64,000 bases of DNA from Hirundichthys speculiger (taxonomy: Eukaryota; Chordata; Actinopteri; Beloniformes; Exocoetidae). The stretch covers positions 186,001 through 250,000 of the forward strand of contig JAGFBZ010000555.1 in the NCBI GenBank assembly GCA_018398805.1, in the 5' to 3' direction. Shown piece after piece: positions 38,401-48,969 of the stretch. The position numbers and the translations under genes were made by a program. The notes below the pieces were generated by a model, which saw nothing but the letters and a program-made list of their open reading frames with translations, was not told the origin of the DNA and made no database searches. How positions within the stretch are numbered: the first letter of the stretch is position 1; the number at the start of each line of letters is the position of its first letter.

Positions 38401-40444
38401 CCTTCACTCATTCTTATTTAACAGCTGTGATCTGAAATTAAAGTGAAACTGAAGCAATAAACTTATTTCATATGAAACTAGTCTTTTTTTTTTTAGCTCT
38501 ATTTTGGATACTAACAGCTGTTACACCTGGTGTGAGTAATATGAGAGCATATCTGCAAAGCCATTATCTATTTTAGGTGAGGCGATGAGCCAAAATGTCC
38601 AGACAGGTGTTATCAATATATAAGATAACAACCGATACTCTAATGGTGAAGTGACGAAATCTTGGCTCAAGAAAACGCTTAACACAGAACAGCTCAAAAA
38701 CAGGGATGTGTACAGGTAGACTCCTGCTGGTGCTCCAGCACCTGCCCCTTTGACCTCTGACTGGGCATGTGCCCCTTTCTGGAAAAAATCAAAATAAAAA
38801 AAAAATAAATAATAAAAAAAAATCATGATTTTAAAAACATACTTTAGGGGCTACATGAGTGCCATAAATATGTTACCCTCTAGGTGGCAGCACCAGTCGA
38901 AACGACAGCTTTAGGACACGCCATTGTACGAAAGTTGATATTTTAGGACAAAAATTTGTAGCATTAAGTTAGAATTATACAATACTGTGAATTTGCAATT
39001 TTACAGCAAAATGATTGATCTTACAATACTAAATTGGGATTATATGAAAGTGACAAATTTTACAACATAAAGTCGGAACTTCACGTCGAAAGGTTGTGAC
39101 TTTGCTCCAGTTGATATTTTACTACAAAAAGTTGTAGTGAGTTGCAATTTTGCTAAGTTGCATTTTGTAACAATCGTTATTGAATGGAAAAATGTCATAC
39201 AATCGTACGGAAAAAAAAGTTCTTAACTCTAAGGTTCTATGGTTGTATAAATAAATGACGACAGTTAAAACAAGTACTTCTGTAGGTATATTATATTACA
39301 TTTTACGTGCTTATAATTTTGCGGCATCTGCCTTTTCTTTTGGTTTGAGCACCTGGACCCAAAAATGTCTAAGTGCAACCCTGCTCAAAAACATAAACTC
39401 AGATGGTGGTTGGTTTGAGGTATTTTATGCTGTTTCACACAGTCTTCACACCGACAACAACAGAGCGTAAACAATACTTACTACATTCATATATCTGCTC
39501 CAATTTGTCCACAGAGGACAGGGAGAAAAACTTGTATCCTGATTTGGTGCCAACAGCCAAGGACCTACAGAAACACAAAAGACAGCAGCAGTTACCAAAC
39601 ACAGCATCAGTGCGACCTCGCAGTAGAACCTCGTGGTCCGTGAAGGCACCAGTTGTCCGTGAAGGCACCAGTCAGCTCCTCTGGGTCGCCTCATGCTGGA
39701 TTTCGTTGACAGATTGCGACGGTGGTCACACGACCGCGACGATTTTGCAATAATACCAGGCCTTTTTTTTTTTTTTTTTTGGCCAGAGCAGGCACGAGTT
39801 AATTCCGCCAAACGCCTATTTATTGGGTTAAAATAGACGAAAAATGTTATAATTTAAGGTAATTAAATACATAAATACAGTGACGCCGTTTGAGAATGTC
39901 ATAACAGAGTCCAGGAATCGTCCACCTGAGCTGCAGGTCCTGAAAATGCTAACCATTCAACTCTACAGTGTCAGCAGCTAAACTACTTTCATTTCAGCCC
40001 CTGTTGGCTACAGGTAGCATATATTAGACCGTGACAGCTGTATCTCACATCTCTAATGAGCTACTTGGAGTCAAACCTCGATGTGATGAGTCCAAAGTTA
40101 GCTCCCGACCACACAGCATCGTGCTAACTAGGAAGCTACGCTGCTGTCTTATGAAATAAAACGTTTCCCGATCGGTTTCATAAAGGAGCTGAAATCAGCG
40201 CGTGGTGGTTGTCTTTTCTACAACTAAAACCGTCTCCTGGATGTTTCACATCGACAGCTGTCACTCCGTTAGCCGCCCAGACAGCTGTTTCCCGAGCTAG
40301 CTACCGTCAGCGGCCGCAGGCCGGGGGACCCGCGGACTCCCGGACTCCCTCCCCCCCGGCCCTTCCTTACGTGTTGTCCTGGTTAAAGTTGGCGAAGAGG
40401 AGCTGGCTTCCGCCAGCGTCCCCGCTCTGACTGGCCAAGTTCAT
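32380..40444 (-). CDS. wipi2: wipi2, PI3P-binding WD-repeat autophagy protein (complete)
   Basis: PROPPIN that binds PI3P on the omegasome and recruits ATG12-5-16L1 for LC3 lipidation. Coding exons: 40371-40444, 39482-39564, 38192-38361, 37935-38031, 37566-37663, 37268-37360, 37090-37160, 36818-36931, 36546-36710, 34329-34436, 34122-34219, 32380-32492. Phases agree throughout, giving 427 residues (human isoforms about 436-454). A seven-bladed propeller is expected from residue ~17 to ~350. The lipid motif FRRG is at residues 223-226. Arg108 (in KLNRQ), the residue reported for ATG16L1 contact in human WIPI2B, is kept. The C-terminus ends QPPLILETD. The segment PSSPTR...TDDLG of the human tail is absent between exons 11 and 12. 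Closest alternative is wipi1, but the start [20 protein letters not shown] and the mmd2 neighbour point to wipi2. Confidence 0.97.
32575..32848. mobile_element. hAT-type MITE in wipi2 intron 11
   Basis: Left end CAGTGCTTCTCAGTCATTTT, right end with TTTGAGAAGTACTT as the inverted partner. CATCAGGC (32567-32574) and CATTAGGC (32849-32856) are a 7/8 matching 8-bp duplication. A 21-A tract lies inside. Confidence 0.75.
32857..34121 (-). other. wipi2: rest of wipi2 intron 11
   Basis: Holds the Tc1 relic at 33081-33515. The remainder is AT-rich with an A-rich stretch at 33869-33950. TAGCTCAGTGGTTGAGGC near 33751 looks like a lone A box. Confidence 0.55.
33081..33515 (+). pseudogene. internally deleted Tc1 transposon in wipi2 intron 11
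   Basis: The 5' part has GCCACTTTATCAGGTTCACC and CAGCCAATCACACAGCAGCA, the well-known fish Tc1 left end, followed by the start of the transposase (FERGVVV). The sequence then jumps to the 3' part of the gene (reading [36 protein letters not shown]). Most of the catalytic region and the right terminus are missing, and an open frame of 99 codons bridges the junction by chance. Confidence 0.85.
34122..34219 (-). CDS. wipi2: wipi2 coding exon 11
   Basis: Residues 358-391, [19 protein letters not shown] then [13 protein letters not shown]. Disordered tail region. Intron 10 upstream is only 109 bases. Confidence 0.93.
34329..34436 (-). CDS. wipi2: wipi2 coding exon 10
   Basis: Residues 322-358, [20 protein letters not shown] then [15 protein letters not shown]. 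Last propeller blade. Confidence 0.96.
34437..36545 (-). other. wipi2: wipi2 intron 9
   Basis: 2.1 kb with no exon. An AT-rich stretch at 35215-35265 and a 10-bp-stem hairpin (ACCTGTTATC / GATAACAGGT) at 35872-35899. No family assigned. Confidence 0.6.
36546..36710 (-). CDS. wipi2: wipi2 coding exon 9
   Basis: Residues 267-322, [53 protein letters not shown]. This covers the blade-6 loop region that inserts into membranes in yeast homologues. Confidence 0.96.
36818..36931 (-). CDS. wipi2: wipi2 coding exon 8
   Basis: Residues 229-267, [20 protein letters not shown] then [17 protein letters not shown]. Uses donor GTAAGT, making a V codon with exon 9. Confidence 0.95.
37090..37160 (-). CDS. 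wipi2: wipi2 coding exon 7 (FRRG motif)
   Basis: Residues 206-229, [18 protein letters not shown] then RRGVK. The FRRG motif supplies the two phosphoinositide pockets of PROPPINs. Donor GTAGAA. Confidence 0.97.
37268..37360 (-). CDS. wipi2: wipi2 coding exon 6
   Basis: Residues 175-205, [20 protein letters not shown] then [11 protein letters not shown], with phase 0 on both sides. The donor GTATTC is weak by consensus. Confidence 0.95.
37566..37663 (-). CDS. wipi2: wipi2 coding exon 5
   Basis: Residues 142-174, [20 protein letters not shown] then [12 protein letters not shown]. Donor GTAGGT. Confidence 0.96.
37935..38031 (-). CDS. wipi2: wipi2 coding exon 4
   Basis: Residues 110-141 plus one base, [20 protein letters not shown] and [12 protein letters not shown]. 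Confidence 0.96.
38192..38361 (-). CDS. wipi2: wipi2 coding exon 3
   Basis: Residues 53-109, including [36 protein letters not shown] and LAVKLNRQ. Arg108 lies in the last motif. Ends in phase 0 at GTAAGA. Confidence 0.97.
38362..39481 (-). other. wipi2: wipi2 intron 2
   Basis: 1.1 kb. Includes CTCTAGGTGGCAGCACCAGT at 38878-38897 (related to 20760) and the degenerate array at 38925-39190. Confidence 0.6.
38925..39190. repeat. degenerate short-period tandem array (second locus)
   Basis: Repeated variants of GCAATTTTACAGCAAAAT, GACAAATTTTACAACATAAA and TTGTGACTTTGCTCC, the same loose theme as 27115-27560. Confidence 0.6.
39482..39564 (-). CDS. wipi2: wipi2 coding exon 2
   Basis: Residues 25-53, [19 protein letters not shown] then KLEQIYEC: first propeller blade. 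Donor GTAAGT. Confidence 0.96.
39565..40370 (-). other. wipi2: wipi2 intron 1
   Basis: 806 bases. A small direct repeat (GTCCGTGAAGGCACCAGT twice, 39640-39672) and a T-run at 39762-39780. Becomes CpG-rich towards exon 1. Confidence 0.65.
40371..40444 (-). CDS. wipi2: wipi2 coding exon 1
   Basis: Residues 1-24 starting [12 protein letters not shown], plus two bases of Thr25. Start codon at 40444-40442, donor GTAAGG. Confidence 0.96.
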
Positions 40445-40660
40445 GGGCTCGGCCACATCGACATATAAAGCTCCGGGTGAAACAGCAGCAGTTGGACTCG
40501 GACGAGTTCAGCGGGCAGGCCAGATGAGTAGAACTTCACGGGTCCATCTGCTCCTCCAGCCCCGCTGTAGTGATTGTTGTTGTTGTTCATGGAAGGGGGG
40601 GGGCGATGTCGTTCAATCTCACTGCGCATGCTCACAACACGCGGCGTGCATCGCCTTTAA
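40445..40660 (-). promoter_or_regulatory. wipi2: wipi2 5' UTR and core promoter
   Basis: CpG-rich DNA surrounds exon 1 (40270-40660). GAGCATGCGCAGT on the minus strand (40621-40633) resembles an NRF-1 site (GCATGCGCA). No TATA box seen, typical of a housekeeping gene. Confidence 0.5.
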
Positions 40661-41300
40661 AGGGCCAGTTTCGCAGAATGCACAGCTACGATAACAAAAA
40701 GCACAAATAATGAACAGTAACTCGGCAGTGATCTAAATCTGTTTGTTTTGCCTCACATGAATGACAAAAGAGACAAAACAAAAGCAAGCAAACAATAAAA
40801 GTCATGCGCAGACACCGTACGCTGTCATACATGATTTGCTTCACCAGCGCCTCCCACTGTCAGCATAAGGTAACGACATCTCAAATAAATATCCTGCTAA
40901 GCCTCTCCCTTGCATTTATTCATCATATTGCCAATGTTTATTTCTAACTTCACAGCAACAAGGTTGAGTTGAAAGTAGGTTCAGCTGGCTCTTTCTGTCC
41001 CGGGCACTCCAGCTTCCTCCCAGTCCAAAAACATGCAGTTTCAGCTCATTAGTAATGCTAAATATCAGCAACACTATACATGCATGAACTATAATCTTAA
41101 TTCGGACTAATAAATAAATAAATTCATCAATGTGTCTGTGTGAAACTGTGTTCATGACAGTGAGAGAAAGCTTTGCGTTATAAAAGTGCCTTGAGTCGTT
41201 CCTTCACTAGAAAGGTGCCGTATAGGCATGTTGTTGTTTATACTGTTTCATGCACGTTGTAAGGTGCTTGTAATATAGAAATTAAAGTCTTCCTTAAATG
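40660..41300. other. intergenic DNA upstream of wipi2
   Basis: No gene. The piece CACTCCAGCTTCCTCCCAGT then CCAAAAACATGCAGTTTCAG (41006-41045) is a fragment of a common fish repeat. Confidence 0.5.
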
Positions 41301-41304
41301 GTTG

Positions 41305-41460
41305 TTGTTTGGTCACATATACACAAACAACCACAGACACTCACACTAATTTGCTGTGGGCGATTAAGAGCCTGACATACATGTGTTTGGACTGTGGGAG
41401 GAACCAGGAGTACCGAGAGAAAACCCACACAGAGAGAACACGTAAACTCCACAGATAAAG
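41305..41460 (-). repeat. fish dispersed repeat fragment
   Basis: TGTTTGGACTGTGGGAGGAA, CCAGGAGTACCGAGAGAAAA and GAGAACACGTAAACTCCACA form the well-known module that appears reversed at 43010-43075. Confidence 0.7.
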
Positions 41461-41637
41461 ACCAGGATTTATTACTTTATTCATTAGACCTATTTTGTTC
41501 ATCAATTGGCCAAAACATACATTGTATAAACATTCTGCCTGGCTGGACTTCTTCTCTCATTTTGAATGATACTTTGTCAACCTAATAATATGGATTGGTG
41601 ATAACAGCCATAAAATTTTATTTCAGTGAATTTCTTG

Positions 41638-41830
41638 GGGCTCCTGGGTGACTAAACGGCAGAGCTGCCACCCATCATGCACGAGGGCCTGGGTTCAAAT
41701 CCCATTGTGGCAGGAAGGGCATCTGGTATTAAACTTATGTTCAAACCAATGAAGCGGATCACTCTGCTGTGGTGATCTCCCAAGAGGGAGCAGTCAAAAT
41801 ACTTTTATTTGGGTGATTTACTTTGCCCAT
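41638..41830 (+). repeat. tRNA-derived SINE with LINE-like tail
   Basis: GGCCTGGGTTCAAATCCCA (41684-41702) is a clear polymerase III B box. Downstream, GGCAGGAAGGGCATCTGGTA and CTGCTGTGGTGATCTCCCAA with AGAGGGAGCAGTC match a common teleost SINE/LINE 3' module. The A box region is decayed. Confidence 0.75.
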
Positions 41831-42539
41831 TCTGTTCAAAATGTTTACCTTAATGAGGTGTAAACATTTCATTTTTTAAGATAGTTTTATAAAAAATAAT
41901 TTGGATGCACAATAATAATAAATTTCAAGGGCTTTTTTGTTTGTTTTTTGTCTATGCAATGAGTTGTTTACCAGATATGCATTACATAATGAATTACATA
42001 ATCATAGATATGATAATGCCACGTCCTCTTAAGAGTTTTGCTGAACGAAAATTGCATAAGGTGGATCTGTGTTGCTCTGGGCAATTGGTATGGTTTGTGT
42101 TGTGTAAAACTATATAAATAGATGAGGAGAAATGTTTTAATGGCACTTTAAAGTCTGAACATACTGAAATTACACACCGGTGTGTTTAAGCAAACATAAA
42201 ATCATTAACATGAGAGATGAAATCTAATTCAATTCAATTTAATTCAATTCAAATATCAATAACTTAAATGACTAAATCATTTTCAGAAAAGCAACATTAA
42301 AGCCCTCTAAATGTACTAATACCACTTCTGACCACATGGGGGCAGCATGTCCTCCATTGGTTCTTGTGTAAGTGTAACATTAAGGCAGCAGCACACTAAC
42401 TTCTGTGTTAAAGCTCATGCTGAACTAAGAAAAATTGCAGTTTTTCAGCTGACCATATGGGGCTGACTCCAAAAACTAGTGAATCTCTATTGACTCCAAT
42501 GTTAAAATGACCAACTTTGCTGCAGAAATAAACATATTT

Positions 42540-43260
42540 AGAACCTGGTTTTGTTCACCATAGCTAGATTTCACATCCATGGGAACTAAGAACTGGCCTA
42601 TAAGGGTCAGAGGACAAAAATGATCTAAGCAGCTGTTGCTAGCCATGTGTCCGCTGCAGTCATTTTTGATGTCGCCAACAAATCAGCATCTGAAACGTGA
42701 GGTCCCACTGTGAACATTCACTGGCAGTTTCACAACTCCTTCACTGTGGCTCAGCTCATGGAGTTGGGAGCCATGGCGGATCATTTCAGGACCCTTTCAA
42801 GCAGAGGCCTGCTGGGACTTGCAGTTATGCCAGTAGACTTCCTTGACTGCAACAGTCCTAACCCTGCGAGTGGTAAGCTGAGTGATGGGAGATTCCAGCA
42901 GAAACCTGCTAGTCATCATTTCAGCTCTCAGGATGTTGCGTGGGACAGCACAGTGGTCAGCATTGTTGCCTTACAGCAACAAGGGTCCGAACCTCAGCAG
43001 GGGCCTTTCTGTGTGGAGTTTGCATGTTCTCCCCGTGCTTGCAGGGGTTTCCCACAGTCCAAAGACATGCATGTTGCGTGAGTGACACTTGAAATGAGCA
43101 TGTGTAGAAAGATTTGTTCAGAATGAAAGTAAACTAATATTAATTAGCATCATAGGTGAGTATAAGCTAAGCTAAAATAGCTAACTGAAACTGTCACCCA
43201 GCTGGCCTCAAACCCTGCACATTCCCTCCTGTTACAAACATGGCGTGATATGAGGAAAAA
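42540..43260 (+). repeat. unnamed repeat family Y, copy 2
   Basis: Aligns in order with 21300-21990 through TCATTTTTGATGTCGCCA, AGTGACACTTGAAATGAG and ATATGAGGAAAAAGA. It sits inside the TTAA-flanked element. Confidence 0.6.
42945..43080 (+). repeat. fish dispersed SINE/LINE module
   Basis: GGGACAGCACAGTGGTCAGC, CCTTACAGCAACAAGGGTCC, GGGGCCTTTCTGTGTGGAGT and TTTGCATGTTCTCCCCGTGC are the familiar blocks of this module. A reversed fragment is at 52205-52260. Confidence 0.75.
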
Positions 43261-44499
43261 GATACTTCAGAAAACCTCAGAGTTATGCTAGAGGGGGTTT
43301 GTCCAGTTCTTCTCATACATTGTATGGTTACAACCAAGTGCAGCTCCAGTGGGTCAAGGTGGTATTACAAGACATGCTGGCCCTTCTTGATCACACTCAT
43401 TATTGTCAGTGGCTTGACAAGAGTGCAGACCTAGAAGCCCCCATGTGGTCAGAAGTGGTATTACTACATAGAGAGGCTTTAAAAGAGTAGGAGAAAAGTC
43501 CTAAGATTACTAACATAATATTTGTAAGCAGCATAAACAAGATTTGATATAATAAGGTAAGATGGAATTATCATAAAAAGTATAAAAGTAAAGTCTTCCA
43601 TTTATTTTTTATTTTTCTTAAAAAATGTTTCCAGTTGAAGCAAACCTGAGTTTCAGTTTTATATTACACCAGCAGAGGGCAGCATGACAGATTTAAACAG
43701 AAACCACTTAGGTTTGAAGTCTTTGCACCACCTGTCCCTACACAGGCTTGATTTTGGTCCAGTTTATTCAGAGACTTAGTGACAATAACACGGACCCACA
43801 CAGTTTAAGTGTTGCAAATGCTTGAAGAGGCCAGTTAGTGCATAAGTCCAGTTTCCAAGAGATAAGCTTGAATAAGCATAATTAAACATTTCTTATTTGT
43901 GTTTGGACTTTATTTTTCTCATTTTAGTGATGTTCAAAAACTCCAGGAAGATGCTAATGTAGCAATTTTGATGCAGCCAAGGAAATGTCAGTTGTAACCC
44001 TTGGATTCTTGACTTAGGTGTTAGTTTTGTGAACACCTGAGGACTTGCTTTCTTTCCTTTATTGCGAAAAAAATATTACTTCAGTCAAATACACACACAC
44101 ACACACATATATAAATATATATATATACTTACTATGTAAATGTTTGTTGTAGTGTTTACTAAACAGGATAACAGAAGTGTACGCTATGTACTGAGAGACA
44201 GATGTTAAATTAATATGTGAAACTTTTCATATGTCCAAATGTGCTCAGTAGATTATATTTGTCAGGTGTGTAAGACTGTTCTTGATGTTACAATACTGTT
44301 TTTCAGGGCTCCATGCTGCTTATTTTCACCATGGCCTTTCTTCTTCATCGCTACATGTACACTAACTACCGGTGTCTGTAACCATCTGACAAGGATGGAC
44401 GCATGAGATGAGAAACATACAAGGAGCTGTGATGTACTGACGGAAATGTAATTATGAGTTTGAAACATAGCGTTTCTCTGTTCACAGTCCTGGAGTTGC

Positions 44500-45125
44500 A
44501 GGTGTTAATCTGAGCTTCCAGAGCTACAAACTAAACTGCAGTTCCACCCTCTGACCATCCAAGTGTTTACCTCCACCCGTCTGTATAGGTGTCTCTGTGA
44601 TATCAACAAACCTGCTGACCAGCAGTCCAATCCTCTGACCACCTCAGTGTTGCTGCCCACATCTGTTTATATAATCATCTCTGTAGTTCATGTACTGAGA
44701 ATGAACCAGTCATAATAGGACTACATGGAATTCTTAGTTCTCCAGCTAACGGATAATTACTATTAATATATTTGTCCTATATAATATTGCAAAAATATAT
44801 GTGCCTCTCCTCTCTCTGTCCTCCATCCTCTTTCTGTCCAATCTCCCTCCTTTTTTCTTTCTTTACCCAGCTGGCCTTCAGCAGGAAGGTCCCCCTTATG
44901 AACCAGGTCCTGCTCAAGGTTTCTTCCTGTTAAAGTGGAGTTTTTTCTTGCCACTGTTTGACTCAAAGGTTTTTTTCCCACTTGAGGAGTTTTTTTTACT
45001 TTCTATTGTTTCTTTAATTAGAATTGAATAATATCAGCTTTAGTTAATGATATTTGTACCTAGAGACAATTTGCATTGTAATAGATGCAATGCAAATAAA
45101 GCTGAATTGAACTGAATTGAATATT
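44500..45125 (+). repeat. L2-like LINE 3' end
   Basis: GGTTTCTTCCTGTTAAAGTG, GAGTTTTTTCTTGCCACTGT and a terminus of AATAAAGCTGAATTGAACTG with TTGAA repeats form a standard fish non-LTR 3' end. The upstream limit is uncertain. Confidence 0.7.
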
Positions 45126-45129
45126 AACT

Positions 45130-46500
45130 GATGAAAATCTTTCTCTGGGAACCTGAAAAGTGAATTGGCAGACTGAGACAGACTCTGCTGCTCGTCCAGT
45201 GTCAGGGTCCCACTGATCAAATGGAGCATGTACAGCTGGCTGGCACAAATAGAGAGGAAAGAGGCAATGACATGGCAACAAAGCTCCAGGGGAAAAAAGC
45301 TAAATTTAGTCAAAGATCAAATTTGTGATGAATATACGAAAGCTGAGTGGGGATTAACAAACGTTACTGAGTGTTTTATTAAACTTGGCAGAATGATAAG
45401 ATGATCAGAGCTACTCTAAAGAGCCCTGATTATAGTAATGATAATTATTGTTCACATTACAAGATCTACTGTGGAGAAGTCTACATTCATCTATCTTTGA
45501 ATGTTGCTTTGATCACTCTGCTGTCATTGTAATTCTGAGTCAGTTGTGTCCTTTGGTCCAGTTTGCTGTTTCTGGGGACTGAGTGGCCTCTGGAGGAGCA
45601 GAGGCCTGTCAGTACAGGCACCGGTCCAAGCCAGACTTTCCAAACAAACAAGACCGTCAGAAGCAGAGAGATGGGGCTGTTAAACATGAAGCAAAGCTGC
45701 TTTAACAGCTTGAGAGCTTTGAATATGAAGTTAATGATGATGATGGTGATGGGGAAACGTGTCCACACACACATACACACCCTGTTTGGTGGATTTGTCC
45801 TATTCTTGGGAACAAATACAGATTTTGTTGTGGGGCCTCATTCATGGAAACTGAAGCTTATCGTTTACCGCAGCAGGAGTAAATGTGTCACATGTTTTGC
45901 ATACAGCGTGGAATCCTGTTTGGATGTCACTGTGTTTGCATATTGTATCTGTTCTGTGTCACAGCTGCTGCTCAGTGTCACGACCAGCTTCTGCTGCCCG
46001 CTGTTATTGTTGGATAATGTTTAATTTTCCATTTGCACTTGTGTTTGAAGAGCAGCATCAGAGCACATTTGCTAAGCGAAGCTCTTATGCACACACAGAC
46101 TAGCAAAATTTGAAATATGAGCTTTAAATAGACAATAGATGTCCTTTACAGGGAACAAAAGGAGAAATAGTTCAGACAAGCTGTTGATCAGTTCTGGTTT
46201 TGTCCCTGTCTTTAAACACATGCTCGCTTAATGTTGATATTTAACTGCTCTGATCTTGTATCATTTGGTCTTTTTAAATTCCTGTGCCTCTTCATTCAGC
46301 TCTTTTAGTACCTGGTGAAAATTAAGTCAGGTTTTTATTTTAAAGACAATCACAAAGACCGCAAGACCTGGTTCAAGTTAACATGTTAAATGAGCATAAA
46401 TATAAACACAGGTACCTAATCTATGCCTTAGATCCATGCAAACATTTTTGTGAAAACACTGCATTAAACTAAATAATGCATAGTACATTTTTAAGTACAC
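45130..46500. other. unassigned intergenic DNA
   Basis: No gene or family recognised. Long open frames here (for example 45563-46024) show no domain and low-complexity stretches. Confidence 0.5.
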
Positions 46501-46619
46501 AATAAAAAAAAAAAAGTTCTCCCTATCACAAATCTATGGTTATATGTGTCAGGACACATTATTAAAAGAAAGTACACCATGACTGCTTCCTCATGAATTA
46601 AGATTTCTTTTCATTACTT

Positions 46620-48153
46620 TCTTCAAAGTCAGAAGTTTACATACTCTGAAATCACTATGCTTTTAAACAATTTTGGAAAACCCAGATGTTGTGGCAAAAA
46701 CAGCACATATCTTTTATTAGTTTTTAACCATTTGGTGACTAAAAGATCTGAGTGAGACTGAGAATAAACTTAAATAACAAGACTTGTCACTGACTGGAAT
46801 TCAGTGACTTTAATATCCCATTTTCATGCAAAAGGGGTCACACCTCAGCAGTCGATGCAGAATAACCCCCCCCAGTGATCAGTGCTCAATGGTTTTGACA
46901 GAACGCAACAGAAGACACCAGACAAAACAAACAGACGACTGGAGACACATTTTGAAAGTCCGTAGGACACGTACGCATAACCTCAACCTTCACTAAGCTG
47001 GATAGTAAGAAGGACATGATTGATGATGTTTACATTCCACCACACCAGACAATGATGTCATGGATTTGGAAGCATCTGATAGGTTAATTGACAGCATTTG
47101 AGATAACCGGAAGCACACCTGGATGTATTTTAAGGCACACCTCGAACACACAGCTTACTTTTGTGACATGGAAGAAAACAAAAGAAATCAGCCAAGATAT
47201 CAGGAAGAGAATTGTGGACCTCCATTAAGTCTGGTTCATCATTGGGTACAATTTCCAGATGCCTGAAGGAGCCACGTTCATCTGTTCAAACAATTATACA
47301 CAAGTGTAAACATCATGAGAACGTCCAGCCATTATACCACTCAGTAAGGAGATGGTTCTGTGTTCCAGAGATGAGGTGCTTTGCTGTGAAATGTGTGTAT
47401 CAACCCCAAACAAAACCAAAACACCTTGTGATGTTGCTGCTGAAGCTGGTCAGTGAGAGTCATTATCCACAGAGAAACCAGTCCTGAACCAACATGGACT
47501 GAAAGACCACTCAGCCAGGAAGAAGACATTACTGCAAAAACAACATAAAAAAAAAAAAACAGATTACAGTTTGTAAATGTGCACAGAGACAAAGACCTTA
47601 ACTTTTGGAGACATGTCCTGTGGTCTGATGAATCTAAAACTGAACCGTTTGGTCATAATGACCATCGTTACATTTGGAGGTAAAAGAGGTTGTAAGATTG
47701 TAAGTCTGAGAACTCCATCCCAACTGTGAAGTACGGGGGTGGCAGCATCATGTTGTGGGGTGTTTTACTGCAGGAGAGACTATGAAATAGATGACATCAT
47801 GAGTAAAGAACATTATATCAAAATATTGAAGCAACATCTCAAGTGGTGCAAATAAGTCATCCAAATGGACAATGACCATAGGTATACCATCAAATTAGTT
47901 ACAAAATAGATGAAGAACGAGAAAGTCGGTGTTTTGGAGGGGTTATCACAAAGCCCTGATTTCAGTCCGACTGAAAATTTGCAGGCCGAGCTGAAAAGGC
48001 GTGTGAGAGCAGACCTGACTCAGTTCCACCAGCTCTGTCGGGAGGAATGGACCAAAATTACAGCAAACTATTGTGAGAAACATTTGGAGGGAAACCCAAA
48101 ACATTTGATCCAAGTCTTTTTATAAAGTATATGTAAACCTCTGGTTTCAACTG
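46620..48153 (+). pseudogene. Tc1-like transposon with broken transposase
   Basis: About 1.53 kb, the size of an autonomous Tc1. The right terminus is TATGTAAACCTCTGGTTTCA then ACTG followed by TA. The left terminus (TCAAAGTCAGAAGTTTACAT) is its decayed inverse. Transposase pieces in several frames: DLHKSGSSLGTISRCL (DNA-binding half, about 47210), the WRRCSGVMM-type region near 47630, GVLEGLSQSPDFSPTENLQA (motif before the last acid, about 47930) and WTKITANYCEKHL. Stops and shifts rule out a working enzyme. Confidence 0.85.
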
Positions 48154-48419
48154 TATGCTTGGTGAATCAGCGAAGGTTACAAACAACCCATTAGAGAAGC
48201 AAACCGGATGCAACTGGATCATCATTTCCAAGTGTGTTTGGTTTTGCTCATTCACATTAGACAGCAGTGGTAGAATTTACAAACTAAATTAAGGTCCACA
48301 GTGATTCAGTTTTCGAGGGTCAAACTCACTGGACTACTGAGAACTGCAGGTGTAACAGTGACAAAAGCTTTATGGTCTATAATGAACCTGAACTGATGTG
48401 GACCTAACCGAAGACAGTC

Positions 48420-48615
48420 AGTATGGAGGTGTTATTCATCAAATTCAATTCATTTCTTCCATCCAAAATGTATACCTGCTTATTCCTGTTCAGGGTCATA
48501 AGGACCTGCTGGAGCAGGGGGTGCATCCCAGACAGACACCTGAAGGCAACGCAGGTTTATTTGTAGAGCACAATTCGTACACAAGGCAATTCAAAGTGCT
48601 TTAACAGACGCATAA
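48420..48615 (+). repeat. LINE-type 3' fragments
   Basis: ACCTGCTTATTCCTGTTCAG then TTTATTTGTAGAGCACAATT and CACAAGGCAATTCAAAGTGC, two modules common in fish non-LTR tails. Confidence 0.6.
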
Positions 48616-48779
48616 ATCACAAGAAGGCAAATAGAGTAATTCCACAAATTATAAAAGCATAAAAATAATCATTGAGTTAAAATAAGAATGAATTAGAAAT
48701 GACAAGTGCAGATAAGATCATTTCAGTTGTCATATTCACAGCTAAACAGAACTGTTTTCAGCCTGGATCTGAACATTTT

Positions 48780-48960
48780 TTTATTTTATTTTTTTTATTT
48801 AACCTTTATTTAACCAGGAATAATCCCGTTGAGATTCAGAATCTCTTTTGCAAGGGGGTCCTGGCCAAGAAAGCAGCACAGTACATCCACATTTAGACAA
48901 CATCAACAACAAACATAAAAACAGCTAAAACAATACAGCAAATCATATCAATACATTATA
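48780..48960 (-). repeat. dispersed repeat with TTTATTTAACCAGG
   Basis: TTTAACCTTTATTTAACCAG, CCCGTTGAGATTCAGAATCT and GGGGTCCTGGCCAAGA form a frequently seen teleost repeat. Family not certain. Confidence 0.6.
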
Positions 48961-48969
48961 ATCACTAGC

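Larger units (their letters stand above)
42301..43478. mobile_element. TTAA-flanked terminal-inverted-repeat element (1.2 kb)
   Basis: Left end AGCCCTCTAAATGTACTAAT then ACCACTTCTGACCACATGGG. The right end is its imperfect inverse (CCCATGTGGTCAGAAGTGGT, ATTACTACATAGAGAGGCT). TTAA stands at both borders (42297-42300 and 43479-43482), as with piggyBac-type target sites. The interior carries repeat Y (42540-43260) and a nested common-repeat fragment at 42945-43080. No transposase. A 213-bp relative is at 58664-58876. Confidence 0.72.

Noticed and set aside
45563..46024. 153-codon plus-strand open frame
   Set aside because: No recognisable domain, poly-Met stretch from ATG repeats, Cys-rich random composition, no splice context.
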